The notes under the pieces were generated by a model that did not search any database, had not been told where the DNA came from, and was given only the letters and a program-made list of their open reading frames with translations. The position numbers and the translations under genes were made by a program. Positions 1-11,315 of a stretch of 64,000 nt of DNA are shown here, in pieces. Origin of the DNA: Helianthus annuus (Eukaryota > Streptophyta > Magnoliopsida > Asterales > Asteraceae); contig NC_035433.2 of NCBI RefSeq assembly GCF_002127325.2, positions 130,208,695 through 130,272,694 of the forward strand. The letters run 5' to 3'. Positions within the stretch are counted from its first letter, which is position 1. Every line of letters begins with the position of its first letter.

Positions 1-54
1 CTCAAAAGGTTTGTAGGCTAATGCTGACCACTACAAGTTCGTTAATTATTTTTG

Positions 55-490
55 GAGTAAATGCCATTTTCATCCCTGAGGTTTGGCCAGTTTTGCGATT
101 TTTGTCAAAAGGTTTGTTTTTCCACATTTGGATCCAAAAAGTTTGAAATCTTGCCATTTTCATCCGACTCGTTAACTCCATCCATTTTTTCTCCATTAAG
201 TCGGGGGTATTACCGTCTTTTTAGACATTTTTTTTATTAAACTAAAAACACTATAAGAAATAAAGATTCACCTCTATTGACTTTATTTCTCATGGTGTTT
301 TTAGTTTAATAAAAAAATGTCTAAAAAGACAGTAATACCCCTGACGTAACGGAGAAAAATGGATGGAGTTAACGGGTCAGATGAAAATGACTAGATATTA
401 AACCTTTTGGATCCAGATGCGAAAAAACAAACCTTTGGACAAAAGTCGCAAAACTGGCCAAACCTCAGGGACGGAAATGACATTTTACTC
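55..490. mobile_element. Fold-back MITE in an intron of the isopropylmalate dehydratase gene
   Basis: The two halves are long imperfect inverted repeats. The left end begins gagtaaatgccattttc and the right end is its complement, gacattttactc; similarity continues inward for about 200 bp to a short centre near 270. There is no coding capacity. It lies 65 bp before a coding exon, so it is intronic. Related ends occur at 3696-4071 and 36951-37279. No convincing target duplication is visible, so the superfamily is left open. Confidence 0.75.
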
Positions 491-555
491 TTTTTTATAT
501 TTAATTTTTTTACAAAGCGTATAATTGCTAATTACATTACAATAAAATTTTGTAG

Positions 556-921
556 GTATGGATGGACATTTATACCCTCCCGGTTCCTGGTGCTGGTGGA
601 AAGACTTGTTCTCAGATATTTGAAGCTGCTGGATGTGATACACCTACTAGCCCTAGTTGTGGTGCCTGTTTAGGTGGTCCTAAAGATACTTATGCTCGCA
701 TTAACGAACCTCAGGTCAGTGTGTTTTTAACTCTATAGTGCAATCGTTAATCCCGTTATTAACATTGTTAATGATGGCAGGTGTGTGTGTCAACCACAAA
801 CAGGAACTTCCCGGGCCGTATGGGCCACAAAGATGGTCAAATCTATCTAGCTTCTCCTTACACTGCCGCAGCTTCGGCATTGACCGGTTTTGTAACCGAT
901 CCAAGAGACTTTATGCATTGA
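556..921 (+). CDS. IIL1: 3-isopropylmalate dehydratase large subunit, C-terminal two exons (partial)
   Basis: These are the last 99 residues of the plastid isopropylmalate isomerase large subunit, which with a small subunit interconverts 2- and 3-isopropylmalate in leucine synthesis (and related acids in methionine chain elongation in some plants). Exon a is 556-714 (53 codons) after acceptor tttgtag. A 66-bp intron with donor gtcagt and acceptor ggcag follows. Exon b is 781-921, ending in TGA at 919-921; both junctions are phase 0. The block [17 protein letters not shown] carries the CxxC pair that, in this aconitase-type family, ligates the 4Fe-4S cluster. [11 protein letters not shown] and the alanine-rich [12 protein letters not shown] are the usual conserved end. 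Reading is clean with no stops. The start, transit peptide and first cluster cysteine lie left of the window. Assignment rests on recalled family sequence; the gene number among paralogues is not certain. Confidence 0.93.
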
Positions 922-1154
922 TTACGTTGCGGTTTTTGTTAGTTAAGTGGCATAACCTTGTTGTATGGGACTTGTCGCGTGTTTTAATCTAAAATACCAT
1001 CTTTCTATGTTTGTTGCACATCATGATTTATGTAATAAACATCAATGAGGTTTGCATTTATGCACATTGTCTTCTTTCATATTTTCAAGTCATCAATATT
1101 TTCAGTTTTAATTTTAATGGTTGATTACTTCATTTATGTTTGGGATGTAGAATT

Positions 1155-1675
1155 AGGGCTGCAAATGAACCGAACGTTCAACGAAACAATTCGTGAACCG
1201 TTTGGCAGGAAGTTTGTTTATGTTTGTTAGTTTAGTTAAATGGACAAACATGAATGATCGCGTTCGTTCATTTATGTTCGTGGACGTTCGCTAACGTGTT
1301 TGTTTATTTTCATGAACGTGTTTGTTTATTTTCATTTGTGTTCGATAGTTCATTAATGTGTTTAATTATTATATTTATTTAAATACTTCGAAATTTTGAC
1401 AATAAAATACTTAATAAGTATCAGTGTATTATATATTTTTCTCAAGAACGCTTTTTTGTGTTTGTTTTCATTTGTGTCAATGAACGCTTGGTTGCGTTTA
1501 TTACCTAAAATTAACAAACGAACATGAACATGTTCATTTCCTTAATGAATGAATAGGACCAAAAAATCTCGTTCTCATTCGGTAAGTGTTCATGAACACT
1601 TCGTTAACACATAAAGTTCCTTAACAAACGAACACGAACAAAGTCAAGGTCTTGATCATGTTCGTTTGTAGCCGC
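1155..1675. mobile_element. Non-autonomous DNA transposon (TIR element) rich in ttcgtt repeats
   Basis: The left terminus agggctgcaaatgaac matches the complement of the right terminus gttcgtttgtagccgc at most positions. The same 10-bp sequence atgtagaatt lies on both sides (1145-1154 and 1676-1685), which is a target-site duplication. The interior is made of many copies of gttcgtt / aacgaac and has no ORF. Ten base pairs would suit Mutator; eight of them would suit hAT. It sits about 230 bp downstream of the isopropylmalate dehydratase stop codon. Confidence 0.75.
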
Positions 1676-1685
1676 ATGTAGAATT

Positions 1686-2219
1686 ATTGATGCATTAGTA
1701 AGTTGGCAAAATGAGTATTGAGTAAGTCAGACAGATTGGGCAAAAAGTCAAACTAAGTCAACTTAATTTGACCCTTTTCACCCTTTCAATTCTTTGTTCT
1801 TGAAAAACCAACAAGATAAACTTCTGAACATACAATAATAGTTTGCAAATAAGCAAACAAGATAAACAAACAAGAAAGATGAAATTAATACGCGCTTACG
1901 GAGCTTGTAAGTAACATCATCAAACCATTCAAGTTGAGTATAGAACTATAGTAATTTTCTGACAGCGAAAAAACAGAAAAAGAATCGAATGGACAAAAAG
2001 AACCGAAAAAAACCAGTGGGTGAACCAAAAAGAGAAAACATATATAGTAAGCAGCCAGGATATTATCAAACAAAAGCTTCAAACTTTCTAGTCTGTCATA
2101 GTTCTTTAAAGTGTTTTTCTTCATCTTTTCAACTCAATATGCTTGTTTTTCGGCCTTTGGTTCTTTTCCTGGTGTCTCGGAGCTGCATATAGAAACGGAT
2201 ATGTTTTATTTCTAACAGG
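1686..2219. other. Intergenic tail between two convergent genes
   Basis: Non-coding AT-rich sequence between the TIR element and the stop codon of the minus-strand Aux/IAA gene. It must hold the 3' UTR of the Aux/IAA gene. I see no RNA gene or repeat in it beyond short A-rich runs. Confidence 0.5.
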
Positions 2220-4087
2220 TCAAACGGATACAAAAAGCGAAATACATAGTTTAAAGTCAATCTGGTCAAACTTAAACGGGTCAAACGTACCAAGGCCATT
2301 GGAATCTGAGGTTTTCATGATTCGTAACCTTTTCACGGTGCCCAAAAACATCCTGGTTAAACCATAAAGAAGAAACATGTAAGCAAGATGCACAGTCAGT
2401 CGATAAATTCAGGTCAAACTAGTCGAATGAAAGGTTGACTATGTAACACAATACCTCCATGGAACATCACCCACAAGCATCCAATCTCCTTCTTTATCTT
2501 CATATGTTAGCACAAACTCAGAAGATCCATCCAAAAGGCGAGAGCGTTGGTGCTTTTCTGTCCCTGCATTAAATCGACATAAGAGTTCATTAGTTTATAC
2601 GTTTAAAAATCTCTTTTCGCGTTTCTACATTTTCTTGTTTATTAAAAAATACTTTTTTCGAAAAGAAGTGTTTTAGGTCGACCCAACTACCAAAACGATC
2701 CCCTTGACCCATTAACCAGCTCAGTTGACCCGTCAAAAAACTGCACTTACGGATAAAACCGGCACTTGAGGAAGCTTTCAAGAACATAATTTCAAGAGCA
2801 TGAGCTAAAGTTTCATAGCAATCATGTGCATTCAAATCAACCTTCCTTCCAATCGGCAACCCGTCCATATTCACTTTCACATATCCCGAATGCCCGGTTT
2901 CCTTACTGACGGTCTCATCATTTTTGTTTTCGCGGGTAACATTTTTCTTTTTTTTTGAATTTTCGTTCCCGCCCGCTCCCTTCTCTCCTTCATTTTTCGA
3001 AAATTTCGCTTGGTTTACCAAACTGTTCATCCTATAAGTCTTCACAGGTGGCCATCCCACCACCTGACTGCTTTAAAAACATCACAAAACCTTATAAGAA
3101 ATTCAACATTTAGCCTCATTTCAAATCCAAATTCAAAAGCAGTGATCTTTCTTGATGTACAACATAAAATGCATATGGTACAACCCTTAAATGCAATGAA
3201 ACCAAACAAATTACATACTGTAAAAAGAGCCATTATAGTTCAAATAAGCTTTTTCTAAAGAACCTCTGTCAGTAACTATAAATGCTTATGGTACTACTAT
3301 TAAATGCATGAAACCAAACTAAGACAAGAGTCATCTAAAACAAGCCCAAATTTTAAATGAAAAATATATTTCCAATTTTAAAGAATCCTTCTTTTTTAAG
3401 GTATGCAACTATTAATGCATGTGGTAGACATAAATGCAATGAAACCAAACTAGGAACCATTTTGGACCCCAGCCCAAATACAAGTGAAGGGTTATGTGTT
3501 AAAATCAAATATTCAAACTTATAATATTATATTTTGATAATTGGCTTTGTTTTCATTTTAAACACTTCGGTCACTTCATCTATTGGAAAAGATAATTCGG
3601 TTAACCACTGGCCATGGCCGGGCCAAGCCCAAATATTTTGAGGTTTGGGCTTGTTATGGAGTAGGCCACCAATACAACAATAACAATAACAAAAAGAGTT
3701 AAATGCCATTTTAGTCCCTGTGGTTTGGGTCATTTTGACAGTTTAGTTCAAAGGTTTCATTTTTCGCGTATGGGTTCAAAAAGGTTTCACTGTTGCCATT
3801 TAGTCCACCGGGTTAAATTCATCCGTTATTTCTGTTAACCAGAAGGGCGATTCGGTCATTTTATATGGCCGAATTGCCTTTCTTGTTAACAGGATTACAT
3901 ATAAAATGACCGAATTGCCCTTCTGGTTAACAGAAAATATGGATAAAGTTAACCCAATTGACGAAAATGACAATGGTGAAACCTTTTTTTGAACCCACCG
4001 GAGAAAATGAAACATTTGGACTAAACTAACAAAATGGCCCAAACCACAGGGCCTAAAATGACATTTAACTCTAATAATAATAATAAC

Positions 4088-4178
<91 letters not shown>

Positions 4179-4240
4179 AAAAATATATATATAAAAAAAA
4201 ACAGTTTAGTTTATTTTGCCGGTCATGAGCCATTTCAAAT

Positions 4241-4280
<40 letters not shown>

Positions 4281-4808
4281 GAAAAAGGCCTTAAAGTTTT
4301 TACTAACCAAAATGGTTGAGCCGGCCACTGGCTTTGGACTTAGATGGATTCAAGCTAGTTTCAACTAGCAAAATCCTATTATACTTGCATCAAATAAAAT
4401 AGTAAAGTTGAATAATGGAAAATAACATGTTATTTATCAAAAAATATTACAACAAAAAACATTTTTCCAACATATAACATAAAAATACAAAAACATAATG
4501 GTTGATTTTAATATATATATCCATCCATAACATAAACCATAAAGCTCCATTATCTGAAGAAAAAAATCATAACAGAGCTATCGGTTTCTCAATTTATTCT
4601 TTTATATTCTTTTATTTGGGTTATGGTTCAGTTATTTATTTACAACAAGTGAAATAATAAAGATAACATGACATAAATATCAAAGGGGCCATAAAATTAA
4701 CCTGGCAGCACCAGAAGTAAGACTCAACCCTAAACCAAGTTCAAGTTCCTCATCATCTCCATAATCTTCACCACCACCACCACCACCAAGCCTGAAAGTT
4801 GTGTCCAT
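2220..4808 (-). CDS. Aux/IAA auxin-responsive repressor, IAA26/IAA18-like (four exons, complete)
   Basis: Exons on the minus strand are 4808-4702, 3067-2751, 2563-2455 and 2352-2220. All introns are GT-AG, and they join to 666 nt, a 221-residue protein. Domain I is the leucine repeat [10 protein letters not shown] (residues 21-30), an LxLxL motif of the kind that recruits TOPLESS corepressors. Domain II is VVGWPPV (38-44), the degron bound by TIR1/AFB with auxin. Domains III/IV form a PB1 fold: [18 protein letters not shown] (97-114) supplies the basic face and [14 protein letters not shown] (164-177) the acidic OPCA face. It represses ARF targets in the nucleus. Only about seven residues separate domains I and II, much less than in typical members. 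Exon 2 starts at 3067: acceptor gcag gives the only in-frame join, while a nearer AG would break the frame. An in-frame ATG at 5027 lies in pyrimidine-rich 5' UTR and is not favoured. Confidence 0.9.
3696..4071. mobile_element. Fold-back MITE in Aux/IAA intron 1
   Basis: The left end gagttaaatgccatttta and the right end tgacatttaactc are inverted, and similarity runs through most of each arm, including an internal pair around gaccgaattgcccttctgg. It is the same general type as 55-490. Its right end abuts a TAA microsatellite exactly, and short imperfect caataa repeats lie on its left, so it probably landed in a pre-existing microsatellite. Confidence 0.75.
4072..4170. repeat. TAA trinucleotide microsatellite
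   Basis: About 30 nearly uninterrupted taa units with one aac interruption, in intron 1 of the Aux/IAA gene and directly against the MITE end. It generates artificial poly-isoleucine and poly-leucine reading frames on the minus strand. Confidence 0.97.
4241..4279. repeat. Poly-T tract
   Basis: Roughly 38 consecutive T residues within intron 1 of the minus-strand Aux/IAA gene (poly-A in the sense of the gene). No element with a target duplication could be defined around it. Confidence 0.95.
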
Positions 4809-5090
4809 AGGAAGAAGAAGAAGAAAGCAGAAAAGGGTTGTAGAGTACAAGTGGAAAAGAGAGAGAAAGAGTTGATGAAATGGGAGTTGTGTGGTTTTGT
4901 GAAAATGGGTTGTGTTTTGAAGAAGTGAAAAGAGGTCACCTAAGAGGAAACAGAGCAGGAGTGTGGGCAGGGCCCATTTGTCTGCTGGTAGTGCGCTTGG
5001 TATCACCACTCCCTCTGCACTTCTCATTATGTCTCTCTTAACATAATACTAATAATAATAAATTATATTCACAAGGGGCCCTTTCAATTT

Positions 5091-5420
5091 CCTTTTTTTT
5101 TTTTCATAGCACAACTAAATCACCGGATAAGCATTCTGTCATGTCCTTAATCGAGCAAACTTCCCCTCATTTATAACGGTCAGAGTTGGATGCAAACCCG
5201 AGCCACCAAGCCACCAGTTCCGGGGAAAACCCGCCCGCCCGAAGGCCCACTGCGGTAAAACCTGGTTCGGCTCGGTTTTGACCTGGGGACCTCCAGAGAA
5301 ACCTAGTTCTAAACTTCATTGCCACCATCAATGTCCTTCAAAGTAATGCTAGTGGGAGTTGAACTTGGAAGCTCAAAGAGAGAAGCCAAATGATTAACCA
5401 CTAAATTAACTTGCCAGGAC
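5091..5420 (-). mobile_element. SINE (tRNA-derived type), minus strand
   Basis: On the minus strand the element starts gggtcctggcaag, contains an A-box-like tagtggttaatca and a B-box-like agttcaactccc, and ends in a poly-A tail (a T run at 5093-5103 on the plus strand). The flanks ccctttcaattt (5079-5090) and ccctttaaattt (5421-5432) differ at one position and are the expected long target duplication. It lies about 280 bp upstream of the Aux/IAA start codon, in its promoter or 5' region. Confidence 0.75.
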
Positions 5421-5564
5421 CCCTTTAAATTTATGTATTACATTTTTTGTTTTCTTCTTTTCTATTTTTTGCTTAACAAAAGGTAAAACTTACTCTCATT
5501 GGTCATCATCTCATGTTTAAGTGATATGATGATGGAATAAATGTTAAAAGAGTAAGTGAAAATT

Positions 5565-5929
5565 CATCACATGTGGCCTAGTGGTAGGGTGACTTAGGGT
5601 TTTTCAATCCTTATTTGTGTTATTTTGGTGGATAAGACAATGATAGATAGAGTCTAGCCTTCTTGCAGAGGTGTCAAGTTTTATCCTGAGCCCATCCATG
5701 TTTTCGTCTCACCATGTGTTACGCCAAAGAGTTATGCTCTTGTAGTGGCACAACGACTGTCAAGTGGCAGCCGGCGGCATCCCAAGGGAACGTCCAAGCC
5801 AAACTTTGAAGCCAGCGTGGGCCCGGTTAAGATAACATAGTCTGGCAGAAGTGGGGCAACGAGGCTCTCAAATGTGAGGAGTGCGGTAGCCTAATACAAA
5901 AAAGTCGCCGTTCCAAAAAAAAAAAAAAG
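5565..5929 (+). mobile_element. SINE-like retroposon, plus strand
   Basis: It starts near tggcctagtggtaggg, which fits a pol III A box, and ends gccgttcc followed by about 14 A residues, the tail form of many plant SINEs. It has no ORF. The target duplication is unclear and the B box is degenerate. It lies 145 bp from the first SINE in the opposite orientation. Confidence 0.55.
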
Positions 5930-8380
5930 TAAATCGGGTGAAACCCAGTATTCAAAATCCCAAAATAAGGTCCTTTGTGTTAAATAAATATAACTAGTTG
6001 AACTTTTTTAGGTAAGTTGTAATGTTGTATATTGTTATACGATTGGATCGTTTACACTCATGTATATGGTTTTACGTAAGAAACATATGGAGTGATATAA
6101 ATAGTTGATCGCATTTACGATTGTGCTGGTGGTAAGATTGTAATTAATAAGAAAAAATAGCTCGCTGAAAGGAAAAAAAAAAATTAGTGTGACTTTTTTG
6201 TAAATCCGATTTCACTAATGTTTTTTTAACTCAATTAACTTTTATTGTTATATTATTTTAAAAAATATATATACCATAAAATTAAGAGGTTTGTTATCTT
6301 TAACTTAAGTATAATATTGTCGTATTTAAAAAAAAAACAATGAAGTTTTTGAAATATTAATATATTGTTGACGGCACGTCTAATTAATTAAAAAGTTTAC
6401 AAACAATGTGTTCAAACAAAATACAACGATTCATCTAACTTGTAACAATGCATTCAAGTTGTAAAGATCTGACATATGAACAAACTTTGTGAATATAATT
6501 GTGGACCGAGACAATTCCAATAATGTGTCTAAAACTACTTGTAATTTAAGGGAAACATATATCCTAAACACTAAAATAGATGTATCACATCTTTCATACG
6601 TAACAATCATTTTTTCACATTAACCGGTCCACACATGTATGTGTGTATATGTTGTTTGATGCTTAACCTTCTCAACTAGCTTCATGTTAAATTGTAGTTG
6701 AAATGTTAAGTTAGAATTTCTTTGAGATAATTATTCTTTATAAAACTTTTATTCTTATAAATCGGTTATTTCTTTTTAAATTATTTCATTACATACATTT
6801 TTGAAGTTATATGACCTGAAATCATAAAAGGAAACGGGTTAAGCATTTTTTATCAATTTTGTATTTTCAAAGTTGTTTTATCGTGAATCTAATTAATAAA
6901 AAAAGTTGTTTCATTATCATCTTATAAGTAAAGTTTTTATCTTACATTACTAGATATAGTAATTAGTATGTATTTACATCAGTGCTTAAGAAGAAGAAGA
7001 AGAATGTTACCCAGTTACAAAGTATTACAATATGTATATTAAATAAATATTGATGATAATTATTCATATCTCTTTTTTACTTTACTTTTTAGTATTAAGT
7101 TGTTACACTTTTTTTTATATGTTTCATCATCTACACTACCCTTTTAAATTGACTCAAAAATTTATTTACTTATAAAAGTTCATAATCATCATTCATTATA
7201 TCTTTCTTGCACCCAAAAATTATCACAAATGTTGGCTTTAAGTCAATAGGGTATATATAGTTTACTTTCTATAAACTAAAACTCATATATCATATGTTGA
7301 GGCGAAACCAAACAGGGTCAAGGTAGTATGTTGACTCGTAAACATCATAATTCTTTGTTTGTTATTAATCTAAGATTATTTATTTAGACATGTGTTTAGT
7401 AATAGTCGGCACAGAAAATAAGTTATGATAACACTCGGACAAAAAATTGTATCTCCATCATGCGATAAGTTAAAGTTTCTTCAATAGACAATAAATTTGG
7501 AAAGGAAGAAATATATGACTATATAAAAATGAAGGAACACCATCATCACCTTCTCTAGCACACTTTATTTTGTTTATGTGTAATGAAAATACTTTTAAAA
7601 TTAATTAAATATAAAACAATGTTTGAGGATCTAAAATAAGATTCATGTCCGATCTTTAAGGATTAAAGCCTGAAAAAGCTAGTCTTTCAAGTATTAAGAT
7701 ATAAATCCACTTGTAATTCATAGTTTTTTATCACATATTATAAAAACCATATATATACACACTACAATACTACATACATATTTATTATTGCATAATTATA
7801 TTTTTATAAATGATCCACTTGAAACACGAGGAAAACCTTAAAACATTTAAATAGTTATACGTGATCCACGTTCTTTGCATTTGATTGAAATGTAAAACAA
7901 GATATAAAATCAAGATAAGTTTCATAAAATATACTCCCTTCGTCCCATTAAAAGTGTATATAATCTATAAAGTGGATCCTTATTAAGCAAAATTTGATAT
8001 AATATTATTTGTATAAATATATTTTATTTAATCATGAGAACCTATTATGAGAACACTTATGGACCTTCTTGGTGTAGACCTTGCTAACTAACGAGATCAG
8101 ATTAATCACAATTTATGTTGTAATGTGACCTTTAAAAGATTATGGTAGAAAACCATGGTGACATTTTAATGTATTTAACTGAAAGTACACAACACACATG
8201 TTACCGATGCAAAACAAGGTTATAATGTGAGATAAACAACAATGTGAATCTAACTTTATATAGTTATCTGACTCATTCTCAAGAAAGTTTGGATTTTAAC
8301 AGTTCGATGGCCACAACTATGTGAATTGGGTCTTCATAGTTGGGTAATCCACGTACACATGGTTAAAATTTAGGTTTCGT
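5930..8380. other. AT-rich intergenic region, no gene recognised
   Basis: About 2.4 kb with frequent stops in all frames. At 7933-7955 the sequence ctcccttcgtcccattaaaa resembles one end of a Stowaway-type MITE, preceded by ta, but I cannot find the partner end. Nothing else here can be supported. Confidence 0.6.
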
Positions 8381-8724
8381 TAAGACTAGAAGGTATGGGG
8401 GCCGGCTTGGCCCGGCGCCGGACCCCCACACCGCCCCCCTGGCCCGACAAGCATCACAACCGGCGAGCTCCAGCCGGGTGTGCCGCCCCACTTCTCCAAA
8501 AAACAACCGTTGGGTAACGGCTAGATTTTAAAAAAAAAAAAAAATTCAATTTCCATTTTAATAAATACCATAATTCCAATCCATTTTATACCATTTTCTC
8601 TCATTCTACTCCCATTCTTCTCCATTTCTCATCCTTTTTTATAAAAAAATACTCTATATTTTTTATACCATTCTCTACCAAACATGAATCCATTCAACCC
8701 AAACAACCCCAACCCAAACAACCC

Positions 8725-9532
8725 TGATGAAACAATGGTTAACCGGGCATGGTTAACACACTGGTCTCGTCAAGAAGGGTTAATCCCTTCCTCTCGGAGA
8801 TCGCTGGCTGGGTCGCCGGTGGATGATCTCCTGCACAAGGAAACAAGCCGTGACTCGTAACAAGGAGGATGGGGTGGGGGGTGCTCCTTGTTACCACTCT
8901 CCGGCGTGAGAATCAGTAGTTTGCCCTTGGGAAGCAAAGTAAGATAGTAGTAGTAGTGAGAGAGTTGTGAAGAGATACCTCAAACCTGGTTTGGGGTCGG
9001 TATTTATAGCCGAGGAGTGAAGGAGGAGATTGATGGATGGGCTGACGACGAGCTGCACCGTTGCAGGTGTGTCAGTCTCGCCGGCCGTGGGGGTTACGCC
9101 ACGTCAGCCCATTGCTTTAATAGCTCTGACAGGGGACTGTCGCCGGCGCCACTTGCCTCGTGGTGTCAGCCACTTGCATGGCGTGTCAGTCCACTTGTTG
9201 GATATGCAGGATGCGGTGCGAGCCGCAACGCTGCATGCGGTAACGTCTGAAGTTACCGCGTCTCCTACTTGTGATCAAGAAATACGCGAGATGCGGTGTT
9301 GGCCGCGTCATCGCATGTGGAGACTATTTGCTCGCTTCCCTTGTCGTGACGAAAATGGCCATATGATGCGGTGCCAGCCGCATCGATATGTTCATCTTCT
9401 TTTGTACTTAGGTCAAGCTATTCATCTTCGGACCGAATGGGTTCGAAGGATGTGACCGCGTGGGTGCGGTTTGCTTACTGGTAGGGGTTTGTTTGATGCG
9501 GGTAATGGTCGTTTTGGGACCATACCCCTTCA
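8725..9532 (-). repeat. 3' LTR of the Tat-lineage element
   Basis: 808 bp, matching 30905-31712 with two visible substitutions (around 8749 and 9229). It begins TG and ends CA. On the minus strand it carries TATAAATA (9008-9001). It contains repeated inverted pairs such as atgcggtg...gccgcat. The G-rich tract just outside its inner edge (9533-9545, tcccccc on the plus strand) is the probable polypurine tract. Confidence 0.93.
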
Positions 9533-10240
9533 AGTCCCCCCAGTCTAGTGTTGCTACCTTGTGCAAGTTGCACGTGGGAGGAGCACTGGACTTATGGTGT
9601 AGGAAGGTAGTTTGGCAGTCTGGAGAAAATTCTAGGCCAGATCAAACTGGTGATCTGGTAAAAAATCCGGCTATGCCTCTTCCGTACCGGTGAAGGAGTT
9701 TCGCTTGATGCGAAATTCTCAGCCGTTGCATGTCATCAGGTGGGTTGCCACCTGTTGTTGTGTTGAAGGCCTGTTAGGGACCTTCATAGTAATGCTGCAC
9801 AAACTTCGAACCAACCTCTAGGATGGTGGTTCGAAGGTTTGCACATGTTTCGAACCTCTTGGGGGTGGTTTCTGTCACACCCCCAAAATCCCACCTGCGG
9901 AGTACTACCGCTTGGAGGCGTGACTGACCAGGATCCAGCCACCAATCATACTGAACAAGCATATAAGTAATTATAAAAGTTTAACCAATACGATTGGTGT
10001 TCCAAAACAAATAAGTTTAAGTTGCAAGCGGAAGCATAAGTTTAAAGTTATAACATAAGTTCCAAAAGTTTCAAGTTTAACATAGTCTTGTAGCAATCCC
10101 TGTCCCACAACGATCCTCCTCCATGCAAGCTCCCACTGAGTACCTATGGTCCTGCAAAGCATGAAGTAACGAGTCAACAACTAGTTGAGTGAGTTCACGG
10201 GTGGGCGTTCGTTTTAGTTGTTTCGAAAACAGTTTACTTT

Positions 10241-10425
10241 ATCTGGCATCCTGCCGTGGGGGTTACCCCATAGTTTTAAAAAAAAACGTGACCAGTTCAT
10301 TCCCAGTTACTCCGGCACTCCGGCCGTGGGGGCTACCCCATGATAGTTATCAGGCATTTCGGCCGTGGGGGCTACCCCATGCGTACATCATCTGGCTCTC
10401 CAGCCGTGGGGGCTACCCCATGTGT
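10241..10425. repeat. Four-copy hairpin array in the Tekay-like LTR
   Basis: Four spaced copies of a unit centred on ccgtgggggctacccca (10253, 10323, 10362 and 10403). Each contains the inverted pair tgggg/cccca around a four-base loop. The spacers are unrelated except for a leading ctggca / caggca / ctggct. The array is repeated in the other LTR at about 17796-17977. Confidence 0.85.
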
Positions 10426-11067
10426 ATACTAGACTCGTTACCGTATCGATTGCTGACTGTAGTCATGTTTATGTGCCCTGAAAACATCAATGTCTATCAT
10501 CATTGACGTGCCCCAGATCCATTAGTTCACGCCCGTCCTCTGCGGCACGGTGTGAGGCTTGTCAGACCTAAATAGCGCTATCTAACTAATGACCCGCTCG
10601 CCATTGGCCAGGCGATTAGTCGATACAAAAAGGAGGGACTTCGTGATAGAGTTTTAGTCTAGTACGTTTATCCGTCCATCCGGACGAGGAATCACATTCC
10701 TGAACCACTGACGTCCTACCCAAGGTAGACGAGGAACCACGTTCCTTAACCCCGTTCCCAACCCAGGGAATCCCATGCTTTGTAAAGGGTGTGAACTCAC
10801 CTTGGTTTGCTCGGCAGTCAAACACAGAAGTCAATCAAGTCGCAAGTAGTCAATAACGTCCTAACACGGATATCACGTATAATCAGATTCGAACCAAGTA
10901 GTGCACAATTGTTCAACACGTTTGGCAAGCACGTTTAGCAGTAACAGTTAACAGTCAACAGTAGCACATACGGTTCACAAGTTCAGCCCAACTACTTAGG
11001 CCCAAACACGTAAAAGCGGTTAACACAGAAGCCCATCAGTCTGGCCCATTAACTAAGGCCCAAAGTG

Positions 11068-11315
11068 TGGTCTCGAGTCGCAACCGGACTCGCAAGCATG
11101 GTCTCGAGTCATGCTGTGTGTGTTGATCTCAGGTGGTTGCGAGTCGCAACCGGTGTCGCAACCGTGGTTTCGGCTTGTCATGCTGAGGTCTCGAGTCGCA
11201 ACGGGACTCGTAACCTGTGGTCTCGGCTTGTCCTGTTATGGTTGCGAGTCGCAACCGCGTGGTCTCGAGTCATCACGCTGTGGTTGCGAGTCGCAACCGG
11301 GTGATTGCGAGTCGG
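11068..11315. repeat. Palindrome-rich array (ggttgcgagtcgcaacc) in the Tekay-like LTR
   Basis: Three exact copies of the near-perfect palindrome ggttgcgagtcgcaacc start at 11135, 11240 and 11282. Degenerate copies and ctcgag-containing variants (tctcgagtcgcaac, tctcgagtca) lie between them. The array recurs in the second LTR near 18623-18870. Confidence 0.85.

Noticed and set aside
3800..4233. Minus-strand frames giving long poly-isoleucine or poly-leucine tracts
   Set aside because: They are direct translations of the TAA microsatellite and the MITE in an intron.
4806..5027. Upstream in-frame ATG at 5027 as the true Aux/IAA start
   Set aside because: The extension is a translation of pyrimidine-rich leader sequence without Aux/IAA features; ATG 4808 gives the normal short acidic N-terminus.
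7933..8100. A Stowaway MITE starting at ctcccttcgtcccatt
   Set aside because: Only one end was found; without the inverted partner and a second TA it is not called as an element.
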